Source: Amaranthus tricolor (Eukaryota > Streptophyta > Magnoliopsida > Caryophyllales > Amaranthaceae). From it: a DNA stretch of 64,000 nucleotides. The position numbers and the translations under genes are program-made. Below the pieces are notes generated by a model. The model did no database searches. It had not been told where the DNA came from and saw nothing but the letters and a program-made list of their open reading frames with translations. Positions 13,307 through 26,250 of this stretch are shown piece by piece (position 1 is the stretch's first letter; each line of letters starts with the position of its first letter). The DNA lies in the NCBI RefSeq assembly GCF_026212465.1, contig NC_080063.1:3931478-3995477 (forward strand), written 5' to 3'.

Positions 13307-14560
13307 TCAAGACTTTTCCACTTGTTCTTTTTTTATCATTCCATTAATAATTTGCTTTACATAAATTTTTATATAAACTATTACATAATTGTTTGAAAAA
13401 TGATTGTATACATTGAATCTTTTTACTTTATTCACAAATGAATGATTACAAATATGTTTTACTTCTATACATAATATTTTTTTCAACATTATAATGTTCC
13501 ATTTATGCCTTAATGGTTCTCCATTAGATGTCTTAAGCTTGTATGTTCCATTACCACAATCTTCTGAAATTATGTAAGGACCTTTCCAATTTTCTGATAA
13601 CTTTCCATGTTCATATTTTTGGGTGGCATTTGCATTTCTGAAAACTAAATCTCCCACTTGGAATGATCTATATTTGACTTTTTTGTTGTATAATATGCAA
13701 TTTTGTTTTGATAGGCTGTCATCTTCCATGTTGCATTCTCTCTTACTTCATCAATTAATTCCAAGTATAAGAGCCTAGATTCCTGGTTTTCGTCCTGGGT
13801 CAAATGTTTTACTCTTATAGTTTGTAACCCAATTTCAACAGGTAAGAGTGCTTCTAATCCATAAACTAGCCTGAATGGTGTTTGACCAGTTGCTTCTTTC
13901 ACTGTAGTTCTTAATGACCATAGGACATCATAAATTTCATCTACCCATTTGGCTTTTGCATCTTCCAGCTTTTTTTGTTGGCCATTTAAAATCTGTTTGT
14001 TTGCAGCTTCAGCTTATCCGTTGCACTGTGGATTGCAAACTGACGAATATGAAACTGCAATTTTGAAATCTTCCAGATATTTTCTTAATGTCGCACAATC
14101 AAATTGGGTACTATTATCAACAGTTAAGACTCTTGGTAGTCCAAACCTGGTGATAATGTTTTGCTAGATGATCTTTTCCACCTTTCTGGATGTGATTGTG
14201 GCAAGGGACTCAGCTTCTACCCACTTTGTGAAATAATCAATGGCCACAATCAAAAACTTCTTGCCTCCTTCTGCCTGCTTAATTGGTCCCAGAAGATCCA
14301 GTCCCCACTGAGCGAAAGGAACTAGATTGTGGATGTATTTTAATTCAGATGTTGGTTAGATGATATTTGGTGCAAATTTCTAGCACTTCTCACACTTCTG
14401 AACCAAGTTTCTGGCATCTTCAGTTGCTGATGGCCAGTAATAACCGATTCTGATGGCTTTCTGTGCCAGAGCTCTAGCTCCCAGATGATGGCCACAACAG
14501 CCTTCATGAACTTCTCTCAAAAAATAATCAGCCTCAGATGGTGTTACACCTTTTAGTAAC
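13307..14560 (-). pseudogene. Integrase region of the Tat-type pol, broken
   Basis: Reading leftward from about 14500, the zinc-binding part has GCCGHHLGARALAQKAI and LVQKCEKC. The catalytic core has WGLDLLGPIKQAEGGKKF (first Asp), LTVDNSTQFD (second Asp) and NPQCNG*AEAANK (Glu; the star is TAA where a Gln codon is usual). A second in-frame stop lies in KVEKII*QNI. Then follow GQTPFRLVYGLEALLPVEIG and, after a frameshift near 13700, the C-terminal part VKYRSFQVGDLVF and LSENWKGPYII. The enzyme inserts element cDNA into chromosomes; this copy cannot be made intact. Confidence 0.85.
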
Positions 14561-14848
14561 AGTTCATTTTAGGCTTTCTTGTACAACTCTCCATCTACCA
14601 TGCAAAACTGGAGCGCCTTTAATTTCATCTTTCTGGAAAGAGTTGGATCTGCAGGGAGATCTCTTGTTTATTTGTAGTGGATGATATCTTTCATCCAATC
14701 TAGGGTGTCTTTACAGCCAACATTAAAGATAGATGTTGCATCTTCATGAATTGCACTAAGAGGTTTTACCTCAACTGGGTGATCTTTTCAAATTTTGCAT
14801 ACTTGAACTCCTCAATTTGGACAATGTAGCAGCCTACTTGTTCTAGGA

Positions 14849-15298
14849 TCAAGGTAGCCTTTCAACATGAACTGCCTCAAAGCCTGAAATCAGCTCATGT
14901 GTCTTCTTTAAATAGTTTTGCATGTTTTCATCTCTGGCTTCAAATTCTCCCAAAATCTGATTTACTAACTGTGAGTCAGTTTTCAAACTGACTCTTCTTG
15001 CTTCCTGAGCTTTGCATAATTGTAACCTAGCAATGACTACCTCATATTCTACCTCATTGTTAGTATCTTTGAACTGAAATTTCAAAGCATACTCGATGAC
15101 TTTTCCTTCTGGCGTTATCAAAACCAATTCAGCCCCTGCACCAACAAGTCTGGATGACCCATCAGTTAACAGTTGCCAGATTGGTTCTTCACTTTCATCT
15201 TGGGTTATCCATTCCGCAAAAATATCACCGATACTTGACCTTTTATTGCTTTTCTGGGTTGGTATTTGGACCCCAACCCATTTAGCTCCATAGCCCAT
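14849..15298 (-). pseudogene. RNase H region of the Tat-type pol
   Basis: Reads QLLTDGSSRLVGAGAELVL, then NNEVEYEVVIARLQL and LKTDSQLVNQI, the ordered Asp, Glu and Asp blocks of the RNase H that follows RT in Ty3/gypsy pol. It would degrade the RNA strand during reverse transcription. The join to the RT (15300-15650) is interrupted by stops and shifts, with only patches readable. Confidence 0.8.
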
Positions 15299-15650
15299 TT
15301 TGCCAGTCTGTCAGATCTTTCAATCTTAAGCTTTTCTCCAGAGGGAAATCTATTAAGACCACTACTTGATGAGCATTAAAGTAAGGTCTCAACTTTCTGG
15401 CAGCAACCATCACAGCATAAGTTGCTTTTTCCTATCATAGAGTATCTAGTTTCAGCATCCAGCAATAATTTACTTACAAAATAAATCTGGAGTTAACTTT
15501 ATTTTCCTCCCCGATCAACGCTGCACTCACTATACGGTGTGTTGTTAATATGTATAAGTATAATGTTTCACATGTTAAAGGTCTTGCCAGAGTTGGCAGA
15601 CCGTGTAGGTGTTCCTTCAATTCCTTGAAAGCCTGACTTTGCTCTTCACC

Positions 15651-16559
15651 CTATTCAAAATTTTTATTTCTTTTCAAGACTTTAAAGAATAACATTATTC
15701 TCTCAACTGACTTGGAGATGAAACTGGAAAGTGCTACCATTCTCCCAGTTAGCTTCATTACTTCATGTCTACTATGTGGTTCTGCCAAATCAAATACTGC
15801 CTGAATCTTTTCTGGGTTTGCATCAATTCTTCTTTGACTAACCAAGTAACCTAAACATTTCTCGGACTTAATACCAAAAACACACTTTCTGGAATTAAGT
15901 TTCATTTTATACTTCCTCATATTATCAAACATTTCCTATAAATCTATAATCATCTCTTCTTTTGTCTTACTTTTTACAATTGAATCATCAACGTATAGTT
16001 CTAAGTTTTTACCCATCTGATCTTTAAAAATTTTATCCATCAACCTCTGATAGGCTGCCCCCACATTCATCAAACCAAAAGGCATCATAATATAATTAAA
16101 CACCCCTGCTGAGCATATAAATGCCCCTTTTTCTTTGTCAGCAAGGTCTATGAAAATTTGATGATAGCCAAAAAATGTGTCCATACAAGATAATAAGGCA
16201 TATCCAACAGTTGAGTCAACTAGCTGGTCTATCTTTGGTAAAGGGTAAGAATCTTTTGGACAACACTTATTTAAACTAGTAAAATCTATACATATTCTCC
16301 ACTTCCCTGGCTGGGGTTTCTTCACTAAAACAACGTTTGCCAGCCATTCTAGGTAGAGGCATTCTTCAATGAACCCAGCATCCAATAGCTTTTGAACCTC
16401 CTCTTCAATGATTTTGTCTGTTTCTGGACCAAAGTTTCTCTTTTTTTGCTTCACTGGCTTGACCCCTTCATAAATAATGAGTTTGTGCGTGACAATTTCT
16501 GGGTCAATGCCTGGCATATATGCTGCTAAATAGGCAAAAAGATCAGCGTTTTGCCTCAA
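15651..16559 (-). pseudogene. Reverse transcriptase region of the Tat-type pol
   Basis: The first segment (15936-16559) has PGIDPEIVTHKL, ANVVLVKKPQPGKWRICIDF, DSYPLPKIDQLVDSTVG, MPFGLMNVGAAYQRLMDKIF and the catalytic YVDD in LELYVDDSIVKSK. A stop at 15936 separates it from the second segment (15651-15932), with KLNSRKCVFGIKSEKCLGY and ANPEKIQAV, the thumb region. The first catalytic-Asp block reads SCMDTFFGYHQIFID where DAFSGYHQI is usual. Recognised as plant Ty3/gypsy RT by these blocks. Confidence 0.9.
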
Positions 16560-16778
16560 AACTGAATCGGATGAAGACGAATCTGAGCATCCAGATTCCC
16601 TCCAATTCTGATAGTTTTATCCGTTCCTTCAATCAAGGAGACCTCCTCTATCTCTTGATGGGCGATTTGCATTTGTGGGGTACTCTTCTTAACATTCTCA
16701 TCCTCAGAAGGTCTAGGATCAATTTCAACAGATTTCTGAGTCCCAGACTCAGATGAAGATGCGACAAATTTCATTTTT

Positions 16779-17486
16779 TTACAGGGCCTTTTTTCTTTTT
16801 CTGCTACTTTTTATGGCACCTTTGTTTTCGTGTTTTTGTGGCACAGTATTTGCTCTATTTACAAAATTGCAAGACCTTGCCATTTTCTCGTTTCCTCTAG
16901 CCCTTTCGACTCTTCCTTCTAGCCCCACAAAGAGTAAGGTTTGATGATGGGTAGAGGGAATGCTTGTTATTGCAACTGTGAACTTCCTTCCCAGAATACA
17001 ATTATATTTGGTTAGAGCATCAATAATGTAAAATTCCTGAGGAACTGTAATAATAACCCCTTGCTTATCAGTGATAGTTACAGGCAGAGTTATTTTCTCT
17101 TCTGCATGTACTGACTCTCCTGAGAATCCTACGATGGGAGTGGAAGACCTTTTTAACACTTTATCTTCCAGATCCATATGGTCCTGGCAAGACTTATAAA
17201 TAACGTTTACTTCAGCACCACTGTCTAACAAAACCCTGTGCACAGACTGATCAGCTACATCTACAACCATTACTAGGGGATCTGAGTGAGGATATGTTAC
17301 CCCCCTCAGTCCTCCCTGGTAAATGTCATATCTGGCATAGGTGGTGGTTCCTCCTATTCTATTACTTCCATCAACTCTAATTTGGGAGCAGTTACAGTTC
17401 TCAGATGTGCCTCGAATCTGATATCCCAGATTTCTGGAATAGAACCAAAATTTCTTTCTTTTTCTTTTGTATAGGTTCTTCTTCAT
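16779..17486 (-). pseudogene. Protease region of the Tat-type polyprotein
   Basis: Contains VHRVLLDSGAEVNVIYKS, the aspartic-protease active site (DSGA) followed by the usual hydrophobic strand, and NCILGRKF further on. It would cut the polyprotein. It is joined to gag and RT only across frameshifts (about 17400-17486 and 16560-16775). Confidence 0.85.
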
Positions 17487-19267
17487 TTCTAGCTTGACTG
17501 TTTCCAGATTGTCTCTTGCTAGAATCCCTCTCTTTGTTATATTGTTGGAAATAACCCCTCTGTATTAAGTCTTCAATATTATTCATTAAAGACTTACAAT
17601 GCTCTGTCCAGTGACCTGGACATTCATGGAATTCGCAAAATGCTCCTTGGTTATTTCCAACCATTTTCCTCTGGATGAGGCGTTGCCATTTTCTATCCTC
17701 TCTATTCACATTAAAAATTTTTGCCCTGGACTCTTTCAGCGGTGTGTAATCAGCATAATTGTGGAGTCCTAACACATCCAGATCCTCGGTTACTACCATC
17801 TTTTTCCCTCTGTCATTCCGTTTTGTTGGCTTTCTAACTTTCTCATAACTCTTTCCCTTTTGCTCATGGTGCATGCTCCCAGTCATAGCTTTAAAATCTT
17901 CAACATCAACATGGGACTGTGCATACTCCCTGACCTCTTTCATGGTCTTCAGGTAGGTCCACTAGTTGCTGAATTTCAACGCTTCACATTTAGGCCTTCC
18001 TGAATTTAAGCCTTACTTGAAAGCGAAGGTCAAAAAATGTTCTCTTCTGGATTCAATACATGGAGACTCTCTTTGTCAAATCCGGAGACATAATTTCTCA
18101 AGGATTCATCCTTCCCCTGTCTGATGCTCATCATTTCAATGGATTGCTTTGTCCTGGCTGTCCTTGATGAAAAATGACTTTTGAACTTCTCTGCCAACTC
18201 ATCAAAGCTTGAAATTGATCTATCTGGAAGGCTTTGAGCCCACTTTTGTGTCGTCCCTGTCAAAGTCAGGATGAAATTGTTTGCACCAATTTGCATCAGT
18301 GTGGCTGTCCATATCCATCTCATTATTGAATGCTGCCATATGGGCATTTAGACAAGTCTCTCCCTTGTAGCTCAAGTGAGTAAGGAACTTTTCTCTTTTT
18401 TTTGGAGATGCAGCAATCTCTGATATGAATGGATTCTTCCCAGAAAATCCAATTTTTTTGATTCTCTGGGACCTTTGGAGATAAGCCCGGAACATAAAGT
18501 GACTTTCCTTTCAAGGAATGTATTTCTGGCTGCATGCTTTCCGCAACCTGTACAGATTCCCCCTCTCCCTCTTGAATCTTCAAGGTAGGTTGTGAAGCAC
18601 CTATCCTCTTCCAGATTCTCGATTGATCGGGGCTTTTCCTAAGCCTGCTCAATGCAGAAATTCTTTTCGACTTTTCTGCTTTTCCTGATTCCCTTGTTGT
18701 TGCCTAGGAATCAATTTGTGGATAGACTGTTTCAGTCCACCCTTTTTATTTTTTTGAGAGCCGAGTTGATGGAGTCCTGTAACAGGCATATTTCTTCCTT
18801 GGATTACACTCAACATCATCCTCAGCACGAGCATTTTTATTTTTTTGAGCGCCGAGTTGGATTGACTCTCTTGCATTTTGTCTCTAACTAGAAAGAGGGA
18901 TGTATGACTCATCCTCCTCCTCCTGTCTTTTCTCTATGGAAATCTGTTCTCCCTGAGATGGAGTAGCATCTTCCCTTCCTGTCTTGATAGCATTAGCCGG
19001 CGCAATTGCCAACTGAACCAATGCATCTCCAATTAATGTAAATTGAGGCTATACTGCCCCAACTTGCTGTGTTACCGGTGTTTCATCAGGTGTTTGGGAG
19101 GTGGACATAATTGGTTGCTCTTTTTGAGAGCATTGTGACTGCCTCAGAAACCGCCTTTGATCTACTATTCTTTATACCAAATTATCAGTTCCAGCAGATC
19201 TCCTTTGTGATCTACTTCTTCTGGATTGGTTAGTGTTCTGACTTTGATTTTGCGAATTGCTTGGCAT
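17401..19267 (-). pseudogene. gag region of the Tat-type element, broken
   Basis: A plausible start is the ATG at 19265-19267 (MPSNSQNQSQNTNQSRRSRS), which meets a stop after 32 codons. Further along, the capsid-like retrotransposon gag domain is readable at about 18030-18347: GTTQKWAQSLPDRSISSFDE and MSIRQGKDESLRNYVSGF. The nucleocapsid-like end at 17401-17943 has CEFHECPGHWTEHC, a zinc-knuckle-like C/H cluster, in a Lys/Arg-rich context. At least three breaks separate the parts. Short direct repeats of TTTTTTTGAG-GCCGAGTTG lie near 18745 and 18838. Confidence 0.8.
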
Positions 19268-19320
19268 CTTCTCTTATTGAAAATTCTTAGGGTAACTTTT
19301 GGCTAAGAAAGAAAAAATGA

Positions 19321-19339
19321 CCTTCCTTCTAGCGCCAAA
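19321..19339 (-). other. Primer-binding site of the Tat-type element
   Basis: On the minus strand it reads TTTGGCGCTAGAAGGAAGG, one base inside the 5' LTR. A TGGCGC-beginning PBS at this place is usual in Tat-lineage elements; the priming tRNA was not identified. Confidence 0.75.
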
Positions 19340-19340
19340 T

Positions 19341-20282
19341 TGTTCCTGTATGATTCTGTAGAACAATTAATTAAGAACTTATATCTCTGATTTGTAATTA
19401 ATCATAAATTAAGTGCTGGTAGAAGTCTGTCTTTATTATCTTACCAAACTATGCAGTAATATCGTTTGAGAAGATGCTTGTTCCTATAAAATGCAACAAG
19501 GGGTTAGTAGGGCCCGGAATGTTTTTCCGGGGACCCATTCCGACGCCCAAATCATTAACAGTCTGAGACAAATTTCCTAATAGGTTCTTCCAGGAGCATT
19601 GTGGCTACAAGGTGGATTACTACTTAGAACTTATTTTGATGTGAGGTCTTTTGTAATTAATATCTGGCAAATGTAATTTTAAGGATTATTTATGACAATA
19701 GTAATTACTTTCATAGATATATGATTATGCAATTATATAATGTTTTTCTGAAAATCAAATGTGGGTCTTTGAAGATCAGATGTATTAACTCCTTCGCAAT
19801 AAAGTACTTAGAGTTCTTTGTATCTCACTTAGTAGTAGTTGCTAGTTCGAAATTAATTACCTCAGTTATGAGCACCTTGATGTGTATTTATAGTCTATCA
19901 TTGTGCATGTAAAACATTCTTTTGTTATTTCATCAATCCCCAAAATTCTCTTGCATGCCACTGTAGTTGTCTTGGATGTGTCAAGTTCCTCTTTACTTCG
20001 GTGACTTTTCCTTTATTTTTCATGGCGCTCTTTGCTTCTTCTATTAACACATGTCCCACTAGCTTATAATGACTTTCTATAGCTAACAAGTGTTTTCCAA
20101 CCGTACGTGACCTTCCTATGCACTAATATTGCTAATATACGTTCAATGCTTCTTCAATCCTCCCAGATGAATGTTGCCAGATTACCCTCTAAACTTACTA
20201 ATTCCTCCCAGATTAGCATTAAATTAATCCTCCTAGATAATTTTCTGTAATAATTACCTCTGACTAATATTTTACATATACA
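19341..20282 (-). repeat. 5' LTR of the Tat-type element
   Basis: 942 bp, starting TGTTCCTG and ending ATATACA on the + strand. Next to it are the PBS (inner side) and the GTAAG duplication (outer side). It should carry the element promoter, read leftward. A diverged relative stands alone at about 51040-51870. Confidence 0.94.
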
Positions 20283-20287
20283 GTAAG

Positions 20288-21439
20288 TGTTTTATATCAT
20301 CTTGTAACTTATCTTGATACAAAATTGATTCTTAGAATTAGCTAGGTTTTGTTTTGATTTTATCAATAATTTTAGAAAATATATAATAAATATGTTCCGA
20401 TTGTTGAGTTGTAAAATAAGAGAATAAATTTTTAAACTCTTAACTTTTTAGTTATAAAGATATCAACTATAGCATTAAGTCAATAATTATATAATTTTTA
20501 GTGGTGACATTAAACATATAGACCAATGGTTGCAAAAAAAAAATCTATGTTGCAACCACGTAAAGGCAATAATATAAATTGCTACATGAAATCATAATAA
20601 GATTTGATATGGAAAAGAATAAATTAAATTAGGGTTTGAAATTGATAAGATTTCGCTTCAGACCAATCAGATTTGAATTAGTGAGTTTCATAGATTTGGT
20701 TATGGTTTCAAAATTTTGGACCGGCAGAGCTGGGTCTAATCTCACGAAACGCATCTAAATCTAAATCTACTTGGCACCTAATTAATGTAGATCTAATATG
20801 TTGTCAATCCTATTGACTTTTCGTACTACAAGAGGATGTTCTCTAAAAATTCTAATTTGGCATCAACTATAGATCATTACACATTCTATTTATGAACAAA
20901 ATCTTATTGTGAAATTTTTCATTCACTATATTTTCTTCTTTATTTGGAATTTAAGGTTATCTTTTGTCACCTTATAAAAAACTACAATGAAAATAAAATA
21001 ATTAGGTATTTTAAGATTTGAAGCAAAATATGATTATTGAGTAATAGAAAAAGATGTAAATAATCATTAGCAATGGTTAGGATTTATATCAGCAAGATCT
21101 TCAATAATGAATTTCTTGAAATCAACATATAGTCATGACTCATGATGGAAACTGCATATATACTTCTATACTCTAATTAACTAGCTAGCATAGCTATATT
21201 GATTATTGAAATATTGAGTAAGTCAACTATTTTATTATACATGATTATGTTTTATGTTTTACGCAATTTAACACATAGTTTTGATTATTCATATCTAATA
21301 TGGCAACACGTCTTTACATTATATTTTCTCTACCCTTTTAATTTGCATCAATTTTTATATTTGTTCGTCTCGCTTATTTTACACCATTGTCTTTTTAGGT
21401 AATGGTTTCACTCTTTTTTTAATTCTCATTCACAAACTC
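20288..21439. other. AT-rich intergenic DNA
   Basis: No gene or element boundary recognised; only a weak 67-codon low-complexity frame at 21199-21402. Confidence 0.5.
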
Positions 21440-21605
21440 AATTACAGCCAGTCTCTTGAGAGACCATCTCTAAGAGAGACATCTCTCCAGCCTAGTCCAT
21501 TAAAGCTTAATGCTACTGCCTACTTTTACTCTACATTTTTTTATGGGTTGATCCAATTAGAGATAGTCTCTTAAAGAGACCCTCTCTCTCAAGAATTTGT
21601 GATTC
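21440..21605 (+). repeat. MITE-like repeat, family B
   Basis: Left end CAGTCTCTTGAGAGACCATC, inner CCAGCCTAGTCCATTAAAGC, right end GTCTCTTAAAGAGACCCTCT. The two ends form GAGAC/GTCTC inverted repeats. Shares its order of blocks with 29765-29990 and 5850-6080. Non-coding. Confidence 0.65.
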
Positions 21606-22673
21606 ACATATTATCTCTTTATATCTTAATCATTCGTTTCTATTATCTACTTTTTGATGTCTTATTTTTCAATCCAATTCAAATTTTTTTCATCCAAAAA
21701 TTTTAAGATGCATTCTCACAGAGACACATGGAGTATTACACTACCCCAATATTATTAAGTGACTTTTACCGATAATTTAAATTTGATTAACTTTTAGTAT
21801 CAAATATTATTTACAACTTTACGTAAAATTCATCATTTAATTGATTGAAAATTGAGAAATAAGAATTGAAAATCGAGGAGAATTAATTAAAATTGAAAAT
21901 TAATTGAAATGTTAATTGGCGTAGGGAAAGTTGAAGCAAAGATGAGGTGATGGAGTTGGGTGATTGATGAGTCGAACGTGCGAACTGACACTCTCACGTG
22001 TTGCCTATTTTGACCAATTTCAACTACCAACTGTAACAACATTACATCAACTAGTGCTGTAGTGCCTCACCACTTTCCAGTTACCAATTACTACACACAT
22101 CAAGATCAACTCATTAATATATTAGAAGTTTAGAACAATTCCAGATGTTATTATAATTATACCAAGTCTGGTAGGCTTTTACCAAATAGTAATTATAATT
22201 AGGAAATATTGTTCTCAACATTCTTATTTATTGTTTATCTATTATTAATAATACGCTATTGTAGATGCCTACCTTCAATGAAGTGTAGGGTTAAACCAAC
22301 GTGGAAGCATGAGAAGGAAGAAGAAGCGAGTATAATGGCTAGTAGGTATCTATTGTAGTTGGTTAAAATGTAGAAAGAAGTGTTGTCAGCAAAAAAAATA
22401 CAAATATTAGATTATTTAAAAATAATTAATAGTAGAGATTATTCACAATAGATGGCAAATAAATGAAAATTTTTCCTAATAATTATAATAAATAATAATG
22501 ATGATTCAAAAAAAATTGATTTATAGCTTGCCTTATAAAAATCAACTTTGGCTAAATATTCTTATAATGATAAACCTCTAATTGTAATACTTGATCGAAT
22601 TTTTTCTTAGTTTTGATGTCGTATAAAAGGTCTGAAAACCAAAACCTCAATGGACGGAGAACATTTAGATTAT
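21606..22673. other. AT-rich intergenic DNA
   Basis: No gene recognised. Weak internal palindromes only. Confidence 0.5.
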
Positions 22674-22681
22674 ATTAATTA

Positions 22682-23843
22682 AGGGATGTCAAACAGGTTG
22701 GGTTGGGTCATTTTCATGTTCGGGTCATATATAAATGGGTCAATAGACCCTTGACCTGAACCTGAGCCATTTAATTTAATGGGTCAAAAATTAAAACCCC
22801 GACCTGATCTGTAGCAGGTCGGGTCAACCTGCTAATGACCCATTTAACCTGCTTTTTTTTCAAGTCAATAAACCCATATATTTCAGGTCATTTGACCCAT
22901 TTGACCCAAATATTCTATTCACATTTTTACTCAAATCAGACTCAATGTGCAATGATATCTTCATGGGATCATCACTTAACCCAATTTCAGATTCATCATC
23001 AGATTCATCATCAATTTAACAACATCAATTGACATGATAACTCCCAAGAACAACAAAATGGAAATACAAAAGCAAACTCCAAAGGAAATACACAAAGAAC
23101 TCAATATACATAGCAGTAACAGGATTTGGTGGGATGGAACACAAACAAAATCGAAAAAATCGAGCATTAAGAACAATGAAAATAGCAGTATCAGGACTAA
23201 CAGCAATGAACATTAAAATCAGAAAAAAATCAGAAAAATCGGACAATAAAAATAAAAGAATGAGAACAGAGAAGAGGAAGGCCTGAAGGTCGAAGACGAA
23301 GTGGAAGGCGCACAGAGAAGAGGAATGAGGAAGGCGCACAAAGAACTGAGAGAAGAGGAATGAGGAAGGCGCACAGAGAACTGAGAGAAGAGGAATGAGG
23401 AAGGCGCATAGAGAACTGAGAGACGAGGAATGAGGAAGGCGCACACTCGCACAGAGAACTGAGAGAAGAGGAATGAGGAAGGCGCTGCGCACAGAGAAGA
23501 CTGAAAAGGAATGAATGAGGAATAGAGGAAGGCGAAACCACGAAATAGTTTTAGGGTTTATGATTTTGAATGGAACAGAGCGAAGAGGAATGGGTTAATA
23601 TCGCAGGCCCAACTCCCAAGTGGGTTAATATGGGTCGACCTGACCTGAATGACCCATTTAATAAATGGGTTAAACAGGTTTTTTTCGGATTTAAAAATTC
23701 AACCTGAACCTAACCCATTTAATAAACAGATCAGGTCGGGTTGACCCATTTAATTAATTGGGTCAAAAATCTAAACCCAAACCCGCTAATTTCGGGTCGA
23801 TTTCAGATCAGGTTGGCAGGTCGGATCAGTTTTTGCCAGCCCT
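22682..23843. mobile_element. Non-autonomous hAT-like element with 8-bp TSD
   Basis: Left end AGGGATGTCAAAC and reversed right end AGGGCTGGCAAAA are inverted repeats of hAT type. The perfect 8-bp duplication ATTAATTA flanks it (22674-22681 and 23844-23851). Subterminal parts on both sides are filled with GGGTCA, GACCCATTTAA and AGGTCGGGT motifs in both orientations. The centre carries a 35-bp minisatellite. There is no transposase, so it would depend on one supplied elsewhere. Confidence 0.9.
23295..23525. repeat. 35-bp minisatellite inside the hAT-like element
   Basis: About five to six copies of a unit reading AGAGAAGAGGAATGAGGAAG then GCGCACAGAGAACTG, with small changes and partial units at the edges. 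Overlapping minus-strand frames of 76-155 codons here only translate the repeat (LPHSSSLSSLCAF-like) and are not taken as genes. Confidence 0.9.
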
Positions 23844-24229
23844 ATTAATTATCGTCAAAGATGGCCTAAATTTTTTATAAGGAACAATGTTGAATTAGTT
23901 GGATTTAGCCTATTGGTGAAGACATATTTAGAGTTGGGTTTATATCTAATAAGTAAGTAGGTATGTGCCTTGCATACATGTGAAGATGAATCGACTTAAA
24001 GAAGTCAAAGCCTCCAAAAAAGCTTTCGTACACATGGCCCCTCAATTTTAGCGGAATTCTTATAAATACTTTCCTTAAACGCGTATTTACTACTAACTTA
24101 TTGTTGTAGGTTCTCATAATCAAGAGCCAACCACCTTATCATGTCATATACTAATTTAGGCATTCTAAAGGATTTTTGAATACACTTGTATTAGGCCGGT
24201 TATACTTCCTCGGTTCTGAAATACTCCCT

Positions 24230-24440
24230 ACGTTAGATATTCTAGTATTATTTATCTTTTAAATTTATTTTATACATTACGGGCATGGTTCATGTGTAAG
24301 AAGAAATATAGTCAAGTAAGATCTTGTTAATCGTCTACTTTTATTATATCATATTTTTATAATTTTTAATTAAAAATAGTTAAAAATATAAATAATCAAA
24401 ATTACGCATTATATTGTGTAAAAAGTAATATATAGTAAGT
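24230..24440 (-). repeat. Dispersed AT-rich repeat, family D
   Basis: Shares GTGTAAGAAGAAATATAGTC, AAGTAAGATCTTGTT and AATAATCAAAATTACGCATT with 2415-2645. In reverse complement it matches GACTATATTTTTTCTCACAC at about 55750. Non-coding. Confidence 0.55.
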
Positions 24441-25209
24441 ATAATAAAATGGAGAAAATATTGCAAGACTCCACACCATCAATGAAAACTAAATAAAAGT
24501 TCAAGCACTTTAAACTTTATAAATAATCTTTTGAAAGGGCTTAAACACACATAACATAAAAAAAGGTCTTTGGACCAGTCCTAAACATCAATTATGTCCC
24601 TGCACTACATCTAGACAAGAACATTTCCCTTTCATTGAAATGAACTTTTGAGTAATAAGAATCACGAAATTTCTTTACTACCATTATACATTTAAGAACA
24701 TAGTAAGAAATTTCCCACTATTAATTAAAGATTCCATATGTCTTTTAAAACAGTAATGACAAAACTTATCTTACTATAGAATTTGTAACAAGGGTTTAAT
24801 TATCAAAATCTAGAAGAAGGGTCAGTTTAATTTTTGCTTGTTCGTAAAATTTTTTAGCTTACTTCCGAATCAATAAAAAAAATTAAGAAAACACAAAAAA
24901 CAACAAAAGGAGAAATTAAACAAAAGAACTAGAAAAGGAAGTTATTTGTGCAAGCTATTTTTCATTGAACTTGTCTTTGGATGAACACCGTAAAACACCA
25001 TGTTTTGATAGAAGAAAATAGAGAGAAAGGAAAAACGAATTTGGAGCAGTAAATGATTAATTGTTTAGATATAAAAAGGGCCCAAGTGGATGGTTTTGAA
25101 AGGAAAACATAAATAAAATTTTCAACAATTTTTATATGAAATCGTTTCATCGTGAAACGGGACCATACAAACAATTTATTAGTAAAAAAAATTTAATAAC
25201 AACCCATTT
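24441..25209. other. AT-rich intergenic DNA
   Basis: No gene recognised; the 70-codon minus frame at 24962-25174 has no motif. Confidence 0.5.
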
Positions 25210-25330
25210 TGTATGAGACCGTCTCGCGGTGAGACGACCTCAAAACAAGAAACCTAAAAGTTGAAAATTTCTATTATTAGGCTATTTAATCCAAATATGT
25301 GACATGTCTCACATTAAGACTGTCACAAGA
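25210..25330 (+). repeat. MITE-like repeat, family C
   Basis: Starts GAGACCGTCTCGCGGTGAGA, a near-palindrome, then CGACCTCAAAACAAGAA and ATTATTAGGCTATTTAATCC. Matches 600-775 in the same orientation. A detached CAGTAAGACGACCTTA at about 25428 may be a second fragment. Confidence 0.6.
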
Positions 25331-26250
25331 ATTTATGTTTCATAAAAATAATGAAATTCGACTTAACACTTGTATATGAATCAATTTTTTTAAAATAATT
25401 TGTGCTAACCCAATTAAAGTCATCTCACAGTAAGACGACCTTAATAAAAATTTAGTGTAAGGTTTCTAATAGCTGCAATCTCTCCAAATGTAGAAAAATA
25501 CGAAGGAAAACACACATTCCTCTTTCGTTTCTTTCCTTCCCTCATAAACAAATAATGAAAGTTTTTTTTCATTTCTCTTTCTTTCCTTATCTCCCTTTCC
25601 ATCTCAATTTTTTTTTTCTCTTTAAATTTTTTATCCAAATATAGTGTAAAATTTTTTTAAAAAATTGAACTCAAAGAGTTGACAATATCTTGAATTAGAT
25701 AGAAAAAAATATTTAAAAAGTCCATAATTCAGCCACTAGACTTATTAGCTAGCTGTACTGAATTTTGTGAAGGATATTGCATCATATTTAAAAATGTAAT
25801 CCCAATTAAAGTTGGAAGGCAGTCCAATAATCATAGAAGTATTAGAAATAAAAAAATGTAATCCTAAGTGTTAAGTGACTAATCACCGCGTATTGTCGTG
25901 CACGTACATGAACATGTCTTAACATGATTGCCGCACGTCCATCCCAATCCCTTGCTTATCTTCAACGTAACCCCTCCCTAAGTAGGACTAAAAGAGTATG
26001 CTATATCTCTATAATTAAGATTTAAGACTATTATGCACTCTTAAAAACTACTCATAGTTTTATATTCCTTGAAAGGCCAACGTTAAGGCTATTTCTTCCC
26101 AATATGATTATACATCTATTTTTGGTAAAACTCATTTATTAAAAATAGGTTTAAATTTTGGATATTTTAGAACCTATAACCATAATTATTTTTACTGGGT
26201 GTCAATTTGAAAATTTAATCGAAATGAGTACTCATACGGTCATATTTTAA
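25331..26250. other. AT-rich intergenic DNA
   Basis: No gene recognised. There is a less AT-rich patch at about 25880-25990. Confidence 0.45.

Noticed and set aside
23295..23525. Regular direct repeats that could suggest a CRISPR array
   Set aside because: Units are adjacent with no unique spacers, in a plant transposon; it is a minisatellite.
23025..23541. Overlapping minus-strand frames up to 155 codons rich in Leu, Ser and Pro
   Set aside because: They only translate the 35-bp minisatellite inside a non-autonomous hAT element.
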